The notes beneath the pieces are model-generated. The model searched no databases, was not told the DNA's origin, and saw only the letters and a list, made by a program, of their open reading frames with translations. A DNA stretch of 64,000 bases, taken from positions 186,001 through 250,000 of the forward strand of contig CAVVYV010000008.1 of assembly GCA_963752585.1 (NCBI GenBank). The letters are read 5' to 3'. This document shows positions 1-8,378 of this stretch, piece after piece (position 1 is the first letter of the stretch; every line of letters begins with the position of its first letter). The translations under genes and the position numbers were made by a program. This DNA is from CAVVYV01 sp963752585. Its GTDB lineage: Bacteria; Actinomycetota; Thermoleophilia; Solirubrobacterales; 70-9.

Positions 1-822
1 GGCGACCGCCCCGACTCGGTCCACCTCTGCGACTTCCCGATGCCCGCCGAGGCGCTGATCGACGACGAGCTCGAGGCGGGGATGGAGGCGGTCCGCCGCA
101 CGGTCGAGCTCGGCCGGGCGGCCCGGGCGCAGGCGAAGGTGAAGGTTCGCCAGCCGCTTCGGAAGGCGGTGGTCGTCGCCTCCGACGCCGAGCGCGCCGC
201 GATCGAGCGGCTGTCGGAGGTCGTCGCCTCCGAGCTGAACGTGAAGGAGATCGAGTTCGTCCACGAGGAGGCCGAGCTGGTCTCCTACCGGGTGAAGCCC
301 AACTACCGGGCGCTCGGCCCGCGCTTCGGCAAGCAGATGCCGCAGGTCGCCGCCGCGGTCGAGGCGCTGGACGCGGACGGGGTGGCGGAGAGCGATGGAG
401 GAGGGGCGCCGAGGTCGGGATCTCGGTCGACGGCACCGAGCACGTCCTCGGCGCCGACGACATCAACCTGGTGATGGAGCCGCTCGAGGGCTACCAGGTC
501 GAGGCCGAGGCCGGCCACGCGGTCGCCCTGTCGCTCGAGGTCGACGACGAGCTCCGGGCCGAGGGCCTCGCCCGGGAGATCGTCCACGCCGTCCAGAACG
601 CCCGCCGGGAGGCGGGGCTCGAGGTCTCCGACCGGATCGAGCTCTCCCTCGGAGGCGACGACGAGCTGCTCGGCGCCGCCCGCGCCCACGAGGCCTACAT
701 CACCGGCGAGACCCTCGCCACCTCGGTCAGCTACGACGGCGACTCCGCCGGCGAGAAGACGACGGTCGAGGGCCGCGAGCTGCTGATCTCGCGTCAGCCG
801 CGCCGGCCGGGAGTCGGGCTAG
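1..822 (+). CDS. ileS: Isoleucyl-tRNA synthetase, C-terminal part (5' end outside window; frameshifted)
   Basis: This is the 3' end of a class I aminoacyl-tRNA synthetase that charges tRNA-Ile in the cytoplasm. Reading from base 1 gives a segment resembling SVHLCDFP, followed by the anticodon-binding helical region and the beta-rich tail typical of long IleRS (NYRALGPRFGKQM, then EVGISVDGTEHVLGADDINL). The frame changes near base 395-405, in a purine-rich GGAGGAGGGG stretch, and continues in another frame through base 786. A second single-base shift near 786-790 would bring the stop TAG at 820-822 into frame, 2 bp before the next ATG. Without that shift IleRS would read into the downstream membrane protein. 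The catalytic domain is off the window. Identity is sure; the exact C-terminus is not. Confidence 0.88.
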
Positions 823-824
823 GC

Positions 825-1256
825 ATGGAGCTTGGGAGCGACACCAAGGCGGTCCTCCTCGCCGCTGGTCTGATCTTCATCCTCGCCCTCTCGCTGGGGG
901 TCTGGAAGTACCGGCAGATGGCTCGGAGCAGCGACGGGCTCGCCCATCCCTACGTCGACACCGCCCACCGGGCGGCGCTCCTCTACTCGTTCGCGACCCT
1001 CCTCGTCGCCACCTTCGTCGAGCTATCGGGCTGGAGCACGGCGGTCAACCTGATTGCGGCCTTCGTCGTGATCCTCTTCTTCGTCGCGGCGATCGTCAGC
1101 TACATCGCGCACGGGCTGCTGCGCGACACCGACAACCAGTTCCGGGAGGGGGAGGAGCCGCCCGGGCTCCACCAGTTCATGTGGGCGCTGATCGTTGCCG
1201 AGATCGCCGGCTTCTCGGTCCTGCTCGCCGGCTTCGTCGACTCTCAGATCATCTAG
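825..1256 (+). CDS. Small four-helix integral membrane protein, unknown function
   Basis: A 143-residue protein with about four hydrophobic segments (roughly residues 8-27, 46-66, 72-96 and 120-140) and a short charged loop, RDTDNQFREGEEPP, before the last helix. It follows ileS by 2 bp if the ileS stop at 822 is real, so the two are probably cotranscribed. The start ATG at 825 is chosen because the preceding sequence belongs to IleRS. It ends 19 bp from the convergent thioredoxin gene. I do not recognise the family; the topology would suit a small inner-membrane subunit, but no catalytic motif is visible. Confidence 0.7.
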   Translation: MELGSDTKAVLLAAGLIFILALSLGVWKYRQMARSSDGLAHPYVDTAHRAALLYSFATLLVATFVELSGWSTAVNLIAAFVVILFFVAAIVSYIAHGLLRDTDNQFREGEEPPGLHQFMWALIVAEIAGFSVLLAGFVDSQII

Positions 1257-1275
1257 CGAACGGCCCGGTGGCCGC

Positions 1276-1602
1276 TTAGGCGAGCGCCGGCTCGAGCTGT
1301 GCTTCCAGCCGGGCCTTCGGCTGGGCGCCGACGATCCGGGTGACGACCTCGCCGTCGCGGAAGAGGATCATCGTCGGGATCGAGAGGACCTCGTACTTGG
1401 CGGCGGTCTGCGGGTTGTCGTCCGTGTTCAGGCTGACGATCTTGAGCGACTCGCGCTCGGCGTCGATCTCCTCGAGGACCGGGTGGACGACTCGGCAGGG
1501 CCCACACCACGGAGCCCAGAAGTCGACGAGCACCGGGCCTTCGGCCTGGAGCACGTCGGCCTGGAAGTTTGCGTCGGTCACATCGGTGAGCTTGCCCGGC
1601 AC
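1276..1602 (-). CDS. trxA: Thioredoxin
   Basis: Cytoplasmic dithiol-disulfide oxidoreductase of 108 residues, the usual thioredoxin length. The WCGPC active site lies at about residues 32-36, and the cis-Pro loop reads SIPTM. The frame is open further upstream, but a GTG at 1602 is the best start: it gives a canonical N-terminus (PGKLTDVTDANF) and is preceded by AGGAGGGG about 8 nt upstream. A good sigma-A-type promoter lies at 1642-1671, so this gene has a conventional leader. It is convergent with the small membrane protein and stands alone. Confidence 0.95.
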   Translation of the reverse strand: MPGKLTDVTDANFQADVLQAEGPVLVDFWAPWCGPCRVVHPVLEEIDAERESLKIVSLNTDDNPQTAAKYEVLSIPTMILFRDGEVVTRIVGAQPKARLEAQLEPALA

Positions 1603-1641
1603 TGTCGGTCCCCTCCTGGTCGTGGTTGGCTCTGTGGTCAC

Positions 1642-1671
1642 ACTATACAAAGTGAAGCAAGTTCTGGTCAA
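1642..1671 (-). promoter_or_regulatory. Promoter of the thioredoxin gene
   Basis: On the minus strand, -35 TTGACC (1671-1666) and -10 TATAGT (1647-1642) are separated by 18 bp. The predicted transcript start is about 30-35 nt before the GTG at 1602, leaving room for the visible Shine-Dalgarno. This is the closest match to the housekeeping consensus in the first 15 kb. Confidence 0.65.
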
Positions 1672-1723
1672 TCGTCCCGCGAACCGTTCGGCTCGAACAG
1701 CATAGAGCCGCCGGCAATCGACC

Positions 1724-2480
1724 TCAGCGCCTCCGCTTCATTCGCAGCGCCGGCACCCTCCACATCGCCTCAGCGACGATCGCGTTGCTCATCTTCGACT
1801 TGCCCTCCTGGCGATCCCGGAAGACGATCGGGATCTCGACCACCCGGAAGCCGGCCCTGATCGCCCGGTAGGTGACCTCGACCTGGAAGGCGTAGCCGAG
1901 CGAGTCGATCGAGTCGAGGTCGATCGCCTCGAGGACGCTCCGACGCAGGCACTTGAACCCACCGGTGAGGTCGCGGACGCGGATCCCGAGCACGACCCGC
2001 GCGTAGGCGCTTCCGCCGCGGCTGATGAAGCGCCGCACGGGGCCCCAATCGGTCACCCCGCCGCCGGGCACGTAGCGCGAGCCGATCACCAGGTCCGCCT
2101 CGCCGGCGGCCCGGAGCAGCTGCGGCAGGTAGGCCGGGTCGTGGGAGAAGTCGGCGTCCATCTCGATCACCAGCTCGGCGCCGCCGGCGAGCGCCTCGCG
2201 GAAGCCCGCGATGTAGGCGGGGCCGAGTCCCTCCTTGACCTGCCGGTGAAGGACCGCGACGTCGTCGTGCTCGGCGGCGAGACGGTCGGCGATCTCGCCG
2301 GTGCCGTCGGGGGAGCTGTCGTCGACGATCAGCACCCGCCGGGACTCGGGCAGCCGCTCCCGGACTGCCGTGACCAGCCGCTCGAGGTTGTCGGCCTCGT
2401 TGTAGGTGGGGAGGATGACCCAGACCCGCGGGTCGGCCTCGGCGCTTCGGCTCGGGCACGCCGGGAGCGTATTTCCCCAT
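1724..2480 (-). CDS. GT2 glycosyltransferase, polyprenol-phosphate mannose synthase-like (N-terminal frameshift)
   Basis: A GT-A fold family 2 enzyme resembling Ppm1/DPM1, which transfers mannose from GDP-mannose to polyprenyl phosphate at the cytoplasmic membrane face. Motifs in order are WVILPTYNEADNLE, VDDSSPDGTG, EMDADFSHDP (DXD-type metal site), GSRYVPGGGVTDWG, DLTGGFKCLRR and the C-terminal QEGKSKM. There is no C-terminal membrane domain, matching the soluble DPM1 class. The frame containing WVILPTYNE has no ATG or GTG start upstream, whereas a neighbouring frame offers ATG at 2480 and GTG at 2459, so a one-base shift near 2430-2455 is likely. A start at 2335 would delete the first nucleotide-binding strand. 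It is divergent from polX. Confidence 0.85.
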
Positions 2481-2505
2481 TGGCGGACGTGGGTAGGTTG
2501 GGGCC

Positions 2506-4265
2506 ATGCGCAACGCCGAGATCGCCGCCGCCCTCCGGGAGCTGGGGATCCTCTACGCCCTCGACGGGGCCGACCGCTTTCGGGTGCTCGCCTACCAGGA
2601 GGCGGCGCGGACCGCTCGCGACAGCCCGGTCTCCCTCGAGCAGCTCGCGAAGGAGGACCGGCTCACCGAGCTGCCGGGAATCGGCAAGACCCTGGCCGAG
2701 AAGGTCGTCACCCTGATCGAGACCGGCAGCATCCCCTCGGCCGAGAAGCTGAAGAAGAAGTTCCCCGCCTCGCTGGTCGAGGTGACCCGGGTACCGGGGC
2801 TCGGGGCGAAGACCGCGCGCCGCCTCTACGACGAGCTCGGGATCGAGGACCTCGAGGGGCTCCGGGCGGCCGCCGAGCAGGGCAAGATCCGCGAGCTGCA
2901 GGGGCCTCGGGCCGACCAGCCGAGGAGAACGTGCTGGCGGCGCTCGAGACGATGCCGGACGCCGGCGAGGACTCCGACCGGAGGCTGCTCTCGGACGTCC
3001 TCCCGGTCGCCCGCGAGATCGCCGAGGCGCTGCGCGAGAGCCCCGCGGCGGGCCGGGTCGAGATCGCCGGCTCGGCGCGCCGCTGGGCCGAGACCTGCAA
3101 GGACATCGACCTGGTCGCCACCGCCGAGGACCCGGCGGCGCTCGTCGAGGCGCTCGGCGAGCACGCCCTGGTCTCCGAGGGGCGGGCGGCGGGCGATGGC
3201 GGAGCCCAGGTGCTCACCCACGCCGGGCTGAAGCTCGACCTCCGGATCGTCCCGGAGGAGAACTTCGGCAACCTGCTCCAGCACTTCACCGGCTCGGCCG
3301 AGCACAACGTCCAGCTGCGCGAGCGGGCTCTCGGCCGCGGCCTCTCGGTCTCCGAGCACGGGGTCGCCGAAGACCGAGGGGAAGAAGGTCCACCGCTTCA
3401 CCGAGGAGGCGGGCGTCTACGAGCTCCTCGGCCTTCCCTACATCGAGCCGGAGCTGCGCGAGGGCAGGGGCGAGATCGAGGCCGGCGACTCGGGCGAGCT
3501 GCCCGAGCTGGTCCAGGCTCGAGGAGATCCGCGGCGACCTCCATTCCCACACGACCCTCTCGGACGGCCGCAACTCGCTCGAGGAGATGGCCGAGGGCGC
3601 GCGGCGCGCGCGGCTACGCCTACTTCGCGATCACCGACCACTCCGCCAGCCACGGCTTCGGCGACCACGTCACCCCGAAGCGGCTGGCGAAGCGGATCGA
3701 GGAGGTCCGGGGCTGGAACGAGTCGGCGCCCCGCGGGTTCCGCCTTCTGGCGGGCTCCGAGGTCAACATCGGCACCAAGGGAGAGCTCGACTACCCCGAC
3801 GAGCTGCTCGCGGAGCTCGACTGGGTGGTGGCGAGCGTCCACACCTCGTTCGGGATCTCCGAGCGGGCGATGACCGAGCGGGTGCTGGAGGCGATGGAGC
3901 ACCCGCTCGTCGACTGCATCGGCCACCTCACCGGCCGGCTGCTGCTGCGCCGCGAGCCCTACGCGATCGACGTCGAGCGGATCGCCGAGACCGCGGCCAG
4001 GACCGGGACGATGATGGAGATCAACGGCAACCCGAACCGGCGCGACCTCTCCGAGCGCCACGCGAAGCTCGCCTCCGAGGCCGGGGTGCGGATCGTCTGC
4101 AACACCGACGCCCATGGCGTCGACACCCTGGCCAACATGCAGTACTCGGTCGCGACCGCCCGCCGCGCCTGGCTCTCGGCCGAACAGGTGGCGAACACCC
4201 GCTCCTGGCGATCGTTCGCGCCGCTGCGGAAGCGTCAAGCGAGGGTGCTCCGAAAGCGAAGCTGA
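2506..4265 (+). CDS. polX: DNA polymerase X family protein with PHP domain (several frameshifts)
   Basis: Bacterial PolX: a family X repair polymerase fused to a PHP metal-dependent exonuclease, expected in base excision or end repair. The order is helix-hairpin-helix (LPGIGKTLAEKV, then VPGLGAKTARRLYDELG), the nucleotidyltransferase core (GSARRWAETCKDIDLVAT), then PHP with DLHSHTTLSDG, ITDHS, GSEVNI, VASVHTSFG, DCIGHLTGR, EINGNPNRRD and NTDAHG. The core has Lys where many PolX proteins have Gly before the DID metal ligands. The protein is spread over three frames, with shifts near 2905, 3365, 3515 and 3600. About 580 residues result if these are corrected, the normal PolX length. All catalytic motifs survive, so sequence error is likelier than decay. 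Confidence 0.9.
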
Positions 4266-4306
4266 GGAGCAACCCGTTTAGTGCTGGCGCTAACCCGATC
4301 GAGCCA

Positions 4307-4853
4307 CTAGACGCCCGGGGCGGGCGGGGGCGGATGGCCCGCCGGAGGCCGGTCGCGACGGAGCCCCGGGGTGCGGACCAGCTTCACGGGCTGCAGCGCG
4401 GAGCCCGGCTCGACGTAGAAGCGGACCCCGTCGCGGTCCTCGATCGCCGTGACCGCGGCCTCGCGCGCCCGCCAGGCGAGCGCCGCGGCGAGGGCGAAGC
4501 CGGTGCCGATCGCCGAGACCCCCGGGATAGACGAAGCCGAGCCCGCCGGCGACCAGGGCGAACACCCCGATCGGCCAGAGCCGGGCGAGCGCCGCCACCC
4601 CGGGGCGCTCGGTGTCGGGGAGGGTCGAGGTCGTCCGCGCCCCGGCCAGCACCGGGCTGATCGCCTCGGCCGCCCGCGCGGGCCGCCCGAGGACCAGGCC
4701 CGCGATCAGGGCGATCGTCCACCAGCCCGCGGCGACCAGCAGGGTGAGGGTGTCGTCGTCGCGGTTCGCGGTCAGCGCGGTGATCGCGGCGAGAGCGGTC
4801 GCCGAGCCCGCGGTGAGGAGGACGGTCGTTCGGAGCAGATCGACGAAGGCCAA
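4307..4853 (-). CDS. Membrane protein, unknown function (homopolymer frameshift)
   Basis: About 180 residues. The N-terminal half has three hydrophobic segments (TVLLTAGSATALAAITAL, LLVAAGWWTIALIAGLVLG, WPIGVFALVAGGLGFVYPG), and the C-terminal part after the shift (GTGFALAAALAWRAREAAV, then DRDGVRFYVEPGSALQP) continues sensibly. The shift falls in a run of five G (plus-strand CCCCC near 4520). After correction the stop is TAG at 4309-4307 following a Pro-rich tail. It starts 12 bp downstream of the OtsB stop on the same strand, so it is probably cotranscribed with it. I do not recognise the family. Confidence 0.6.
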
Positions 4854-4865
4854 GGCGGGCCGACC

Positions 4866-5681
4866 TTAGTCGGCGAGCGCCTCGAGCACCGCGACGAAGC
4901 CCTCGGGGCCGGAGACGCTGAGATCGGCGGCTCTCGAGCACCTCGGGCGGTGTCTCCGAGGAGGCGATCGCGATGCAGGCGGTCGCCTCCAGGTCTCCGT
5001 CCTCGCGGAGCGTCCGCAGGGCGGTGAAGCCGTCGACGTCGGTGCGGTCATCACCGGCGTAGAGGGCGGCCCTCACCGGCCGGGCGGCGAGCATCGCCGC
5101 CACCGCGATCCCCTTGTTGATCGGGACGTTCGGGCGGATCTCCAGCACCTTTCGGCCCCGGTGGGGGACCAGGTCCTGCCACTCGGCCTCGCTCGCGATC
5201 TCGCTCGCCAGCGACTCGGCCTCGCCCTCGTTCGGCGCACCCCGCCAGTGGAGGGCGACGATCGCCCCCTTGTCCTCGACCCGGAAGCCGGCCCGCTCGA
5301 GCTCACCGCGGTCGAGCTCGGCGACGAAGCGGGCGGCGTCGCCCTCGTGGCCGTCCAGGGAGGGATCCGGTTCAGGGCTCCTCGGCGCCCGGCAGGAGGA
5401 GCTCGAAGCCATGGTTCCCCGAGTAGGCGATCTCCTCGACCCCGACGATCCGGCGCGCGTCGGCCGCCCGCCTTCCGCTGATCGCGGCGACCAGCGCGTA
5501 TCTGGAGGCAAGCCGGCGGAGCAGCTCGCGGACGGCGCTCCGGCACCGCAGCGTCCTCGGGGCGTCCGGCGATCGGCGCGATCGTCCCGTCGACGTCGGT
5601 GAGGATCGCCGCCCGGCCCGGGTCCTCGCTGAGGGGAGCCAGCAGCCGGGCCAGCTTCTCGTCGCCGGGAGCGGCCTCCAT
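4866..5681 (-). CDS. otsB: Trehalose-6-phosphate phosphatase, HAD superfamily (frameshifted)
   Basis: Removes phosphate from trehalose 6-phosphate in the OtsAB pathway. The N-terminus carries the HAD nucleophile motif in ILTDVDGTIAPI. Later segments carry AAISGRRAADARRIVG, YSGNHGFELL, NKGIAVAAML and YAGDDRTDVDGFTALR, all classic OtsB blocks. The gene crosses three frames, with shifts near 5525, 5375 and 4930, and ends at 4866. Roughly 270 residues result once joined, typical for OtsB. No otsA lies in the window. The start ATG at 5681 is opposite the TauE promoter, so the two genes share a short divergent region of about 20 bp. Confidence 0.88.
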
Positions 5682-5687
5682 GCCATC

Positions 5688-5693
5688 TAGTAT
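5688..5693 (+). promoter_or_regulatory. -10 element (leaderless) before the TauE-like gene
   Basis: TAGTAT ends 8 nt before the ATG at 5702. With the normal 6-7 nt spacing the transcript would begin at or next to the start codon. No clear -35 is seen. Confidence 0.4.
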
Positions 5694-5701
5694 CGCCGCC
5701 G

Positions 5702-6059
5702 ATGCGGAGGACCTTGCAGCTGGCCGCGATCGGGACCGCCGCCGGCGTCTTCAGCGGGCTCTTCGGCGTCGGTGGCGGGACGATCATCGTCCCCCTGCTG
5801 GTCATCTGGCTCGGCTTCGGCGAGCGGGAGGCGACCGGGACCAGCATGGCCGCGATCATCTTGATCGCCGCCTACGCGGTGATCCTCCAGGCGACCTACG
5901 GGAACGTCTCGCCCGCCGACGCCGCCCTGGTCGGGGTCCCGGCGATCGGCGGGGCGATCGCCGGGACCGCCCTCCAGCAGCGCCTTCCCGAGCGAGCGAT
6001 CTCGGCTCCTGTTCGCGGTCCTCCTGGTGGTGATCGCGGTGGAGCTGATCGTCCCGTGA
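5702..6059 (+). CDS. TauE/SafE-family membrane protein, first half (frameshifted)
   Basis: Sulfite/organosulfonate exporter family. The N-terminal half carries the signature AGVFSGLFGVGGGTIIVP, two further helices, and after a one-base shift near 6000 the helix LLFAVLLVVIAVELIVP ending in TGA at 6057-6059. Taken this way it is a half-size protein of about 118 residues. The uncorrected frame is open straight through into the second half, so two compensating errors could instead hide one full-length transporter of about 250 residues. Substrate unknown; the family exports sulfite, sulfoacetate or similar anions. Confidence 0.7.
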
Positions 6060-6441
6060 ACGAGATTCTCACGGCGCTCCTCGGCTTCGCCGGCGGGTTG
6101 GTCGGCGGCCTGCTCGGGGTCGGCGGCGGGATCCTCTTCGTCCCGGCGCTGGCGATCTTCCAGGACATGCCGCAGGTGGAGGCCGAGGCGACCTCGCTGC
6201 TCGCGATCGTCCCCGTGGCCGCGGTCGCGGCCTGGCGCCAGCACGGCTACGGCAACCTCCGGCTCCGCGACGGCCTCCTGGTCGGGGCCCTCTCGCCGCC
6301 GGGGTGGCGGTCGGGGTGGTGGTCGCCAACGCGGTCAGCCAGCGGGTCCTCGAGCTCTCATTCGCCGCCCTCGCGCTGGCGATCGCGGCCCGGCTCGCGA
6401 TTCGAGCCCTCCGCCCGTCCGGGGCTGCGAGCTCCCCGTAG
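6056..6441 (+). CDS. TauE/SafE-family membrane protein, second half (frameshifted)
   Basis: Begins at GTG 6056, overlapping the preceding stop as GTGA, and repeats the family signature (AGGLVGGLLGVGGGILFVP), then AEATSLLAIVPVAAVAAWRQ. After a shift near 6297 it continues as AGVAVGVVVANAVSQRVLE and a final helix, ending at TAG 6439-6441. Known TauE/SafE proteins contain this repeat twice in one chain, so this is either the second half of a single gene or a true two-gene split. It is convergent with the HD-domain gene, 13 bp away. Confidence 0.7.
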
Positions 6442-6454
6442 GCGGCGGTTACCG

Positions 6455-7382
6455 CTAGAGCCCGTGCTCGAGCGCGCCCTTGACCCCGGCGTCGAGGGCG
6501 TTCAGCCGGTAGAGCGCCAGCGCCTCGGGCGAGCCGAAGCCGCGCCCGCGGCCGCCGGCTGAGTCGGCGCCGTGATGGGAGAGGAGGCAGTGAAGGAGGG
6601 CCGCGCGGCGCTCCGGGGAAAGGCCACCGGAGGCGGCGCCGACGATCTCCGCGCCGAGCGCGAGGTGGCCGAGCAGCCGCCCCTCCTCGCTGACCCCGAA
6701 CTCGGCGCCGTAGTGTGAACTCGCGCACCTTGCCGACATCGTGGAGGAGGGCCGCCGCCATCAGCAGGTCCGAGTCGAGCCGCGGGTGGAGCTGGCAGAC
6801 CTCGCCGACCAGCGTCGCCACCGCCACCGTGTGCTCGTTAGCCCGCCGAGGTAGGCGTGGTGGCCGGCCCGGGTGCAGGGCGCCCGCCGGAACTCCTCCG
6901 CGACCGGCGACCCGAAGGAGGACCCGCTCGACCACCTGCCGGAGGTCGGGATCGTGGACCTCCCGGATCAGGTGCTCGAGGAACCCGTTCAGCTCCTCCG
7001 GGTCGCGGTAGGCGCTCGGCAGGAAGTCGGCGGGGTCGAAGGCGCCCTCCTCGAGCGGGCTGATCTCGTCGATCTCCGCGACCAGGTCGCCGCGGAATCG
7101 CTCGACCTTGCCCGAGACCCGGATCGGGTCGCCGCGCTCGAACCGGGCGGCGAGGCGGTCGACCTCCCGGAACGCCCTCGCCGGGATCGAGCCGGTGCGG
7201 TCACGAAGCTCCAGCGACAGGTACGGCGATCCGTTCCGGGCGGTCAGCCGGTCCTTGCGGAGGCAGGCGTAGTCGCCCCGGAACCGCTGGCCGGGGCGAA
7301 GCTCGGCGATCGAGGGGCCGGCGAGGGTGGGTTCGGCGCCTGGCCGAGACCGAGGTTGCTCTGCCGAAGCGTGCGCGGGCAT
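6455..7382 (-). CDS. OB-fold plus HD-domain phosphohydrolase, YhaM-like (frameshifted)
   Basis: Resembles the YhaM 3'-5' exoribonuclease family. The N-terminal OB-like nucleic acid-binding domain covers YLSLELRDRTGSIPARAF and VSGKVERFRGDLVAEID. A central segment contains AGHHAYLGGL and NEHTVAVA, followed by the HD metal motif LLHDVGKVREF and the C-terminal HCLLSHHG motif. Shifts lie near 6850 and 6715, with at least one more near 6895. Joined length is about 305 residues, normal for YhaM. The start ATG at 7382 gives a Pro/Ser-rich tail before the OB domain. It lies divergent to the PAC2 gene. Exonuclease activity is inferred from family resemblance only. Confidence 0.78.
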
Positions 7383-7467
7383 CGCCCAAGTCTCACCAGT
7401 GGTGCGGATGGTTCACGTGGTCTGTGTGGGGTTCGCACACCCGGCGCGGCCGGGAGGCGGGTCGCGC

Positions 7468-7473
7468 TAGTCT
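7468..7473 (+). promoter_or_regulatory. -10 element (leaderless) of the PAC2-family gene
   Basis: TAGTCT ends 6 nt before ATG 7480, so transcription probably starts at the A of the start codon. There is no Shine-Dalgarno between the element and the start. Confidence 0.45.
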
Positions 7474-7479
7474 CGAAAC

Positions 7480-8355
7480 ATGGACGAGCTCGTCTGGGAG
7501 GCAGAGCCCCCGCGGCTCCGCTCGCCGATCCTGGTCTGTGCATTCGCCGGCTGGAACGACGCGGCCGGCGCCGCGACCACCGCCCTCACCACGGCGGCGG
7601 AATCGCTCGATGCCGAGCTGATCGCCCAGGTCGACCCCGAGGGCTTCTTCGACTTCCAGGCGAACCGGCCGACGATCAGCCTCACCGAAGGGCAGACCCG
7701 CGAGATCGAGTGGCCCGGCAACGTCCTGCTGGCGGCTCGGGTTGACGGCACCGACCACGACCTCGTCCTCCTTGCCGGAACCGAGCCGAACCTGCGCTGG
7801 CGGACCTTCTCCGAGGGCCTGGCCGAGGTCGCCGACGAGCTTGGGGTGGAGATGGTTGTCACCCTCGGCGCGCTGATCGCCGACGTCGCCCACAGCCTCC
7901 CGGTGCCGATCACAGGACTCGCCTCCGACGAGGAGCTGGTCGATCAGCTCGACCTCGCTCGCTCCAACTACGAGGGACCCACCGGCGTCGTCGGCGTCCT
8001 CCACGACGCCTGCCGCCGGCGCGGGATGCCCTCGGCCAGCCTCTGGGCGGCGGTCCCCCACTACGTCGCCGCTGTGCCCAATCCGAAGGCGGCGCTCGCC
8101 CTTCTCCGCCGCCTCGAGGGCCTGGTCGGGGTCGCGGTGGAGGCGTCCGAGCTCGAGGAGGAGACCGCCTCCTACGAGGACCAGGTCACCCGCGCGGTCG
8201 CGGCCAACCCGGAGATCGAGGAGCTGGTCCAGCGGCTCGAGCAGGAGCAGGCGGACCGGCTCGAGCTTGGCACCGACCTCCCCTCCGGCGAGACCCTCGC
8301 CCGCCAGTTCGAGCAGTTCCTGCGCCAGCGCGGCGGCCCGCCCGGCGAGGGTTAG
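7480..8355 (+). CDS. PAC2 family protein
   Basis: A 291-residue protein of the PAC2 (proteasome-assembly-chaperone-like) family. It shows the expected N-terminal LVCAFAGWNDAAGAATTAL, the LLAGTEPNLRWRTFSEGL block and GLHDACR-like VGVLHDACRRRGMPSASLWAAVPHYVA, followed by a charged helical C-terminus rich in Glu and Arg (about residues 220-285). Actinobacterial PAC2 proteins commonly accompany a 20S proteasome, although no proteasome gene is in this window. The frame is intact, unlike its neighbours. The start ATG is supported by a -10 six bases upstream. Biochemical role unproven. Confidence 0.85.
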   Translation: MDELVWEAEPPRLRSPILVCAFAGWNDAAGAATTALTTAAESLDAELIAQVDPEGFFDFQANRPTISLTEGQTREIEWPGNVLLAARVDGTDHDLVLLAGTEPNLRWRTFSEGLAEVADELGVEMVVTLGALIADVAHSLPVPITGLASDEELVDQLDLARSNYEGPTGVVGVLHDACRRRGMPSASLWAAVPHYVAAVPNPKAALALLRRLEGLVGVAVEASELEEETASYEDQVTRAVAANPEIEELVQRLEQEQADRLELGTDLPSGETLARQFEQFLRQRGGPPGEG

Positions 8356-8378
8356 CCAACCAACCGCAGGCTGGAGTC

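Noticed and set aside
2506..4265. Programmed frameshifting or split genes in polX
   Set aside because: Four breaks in one gene, in both directions and without slippery heptamers, fit sequence error far better.
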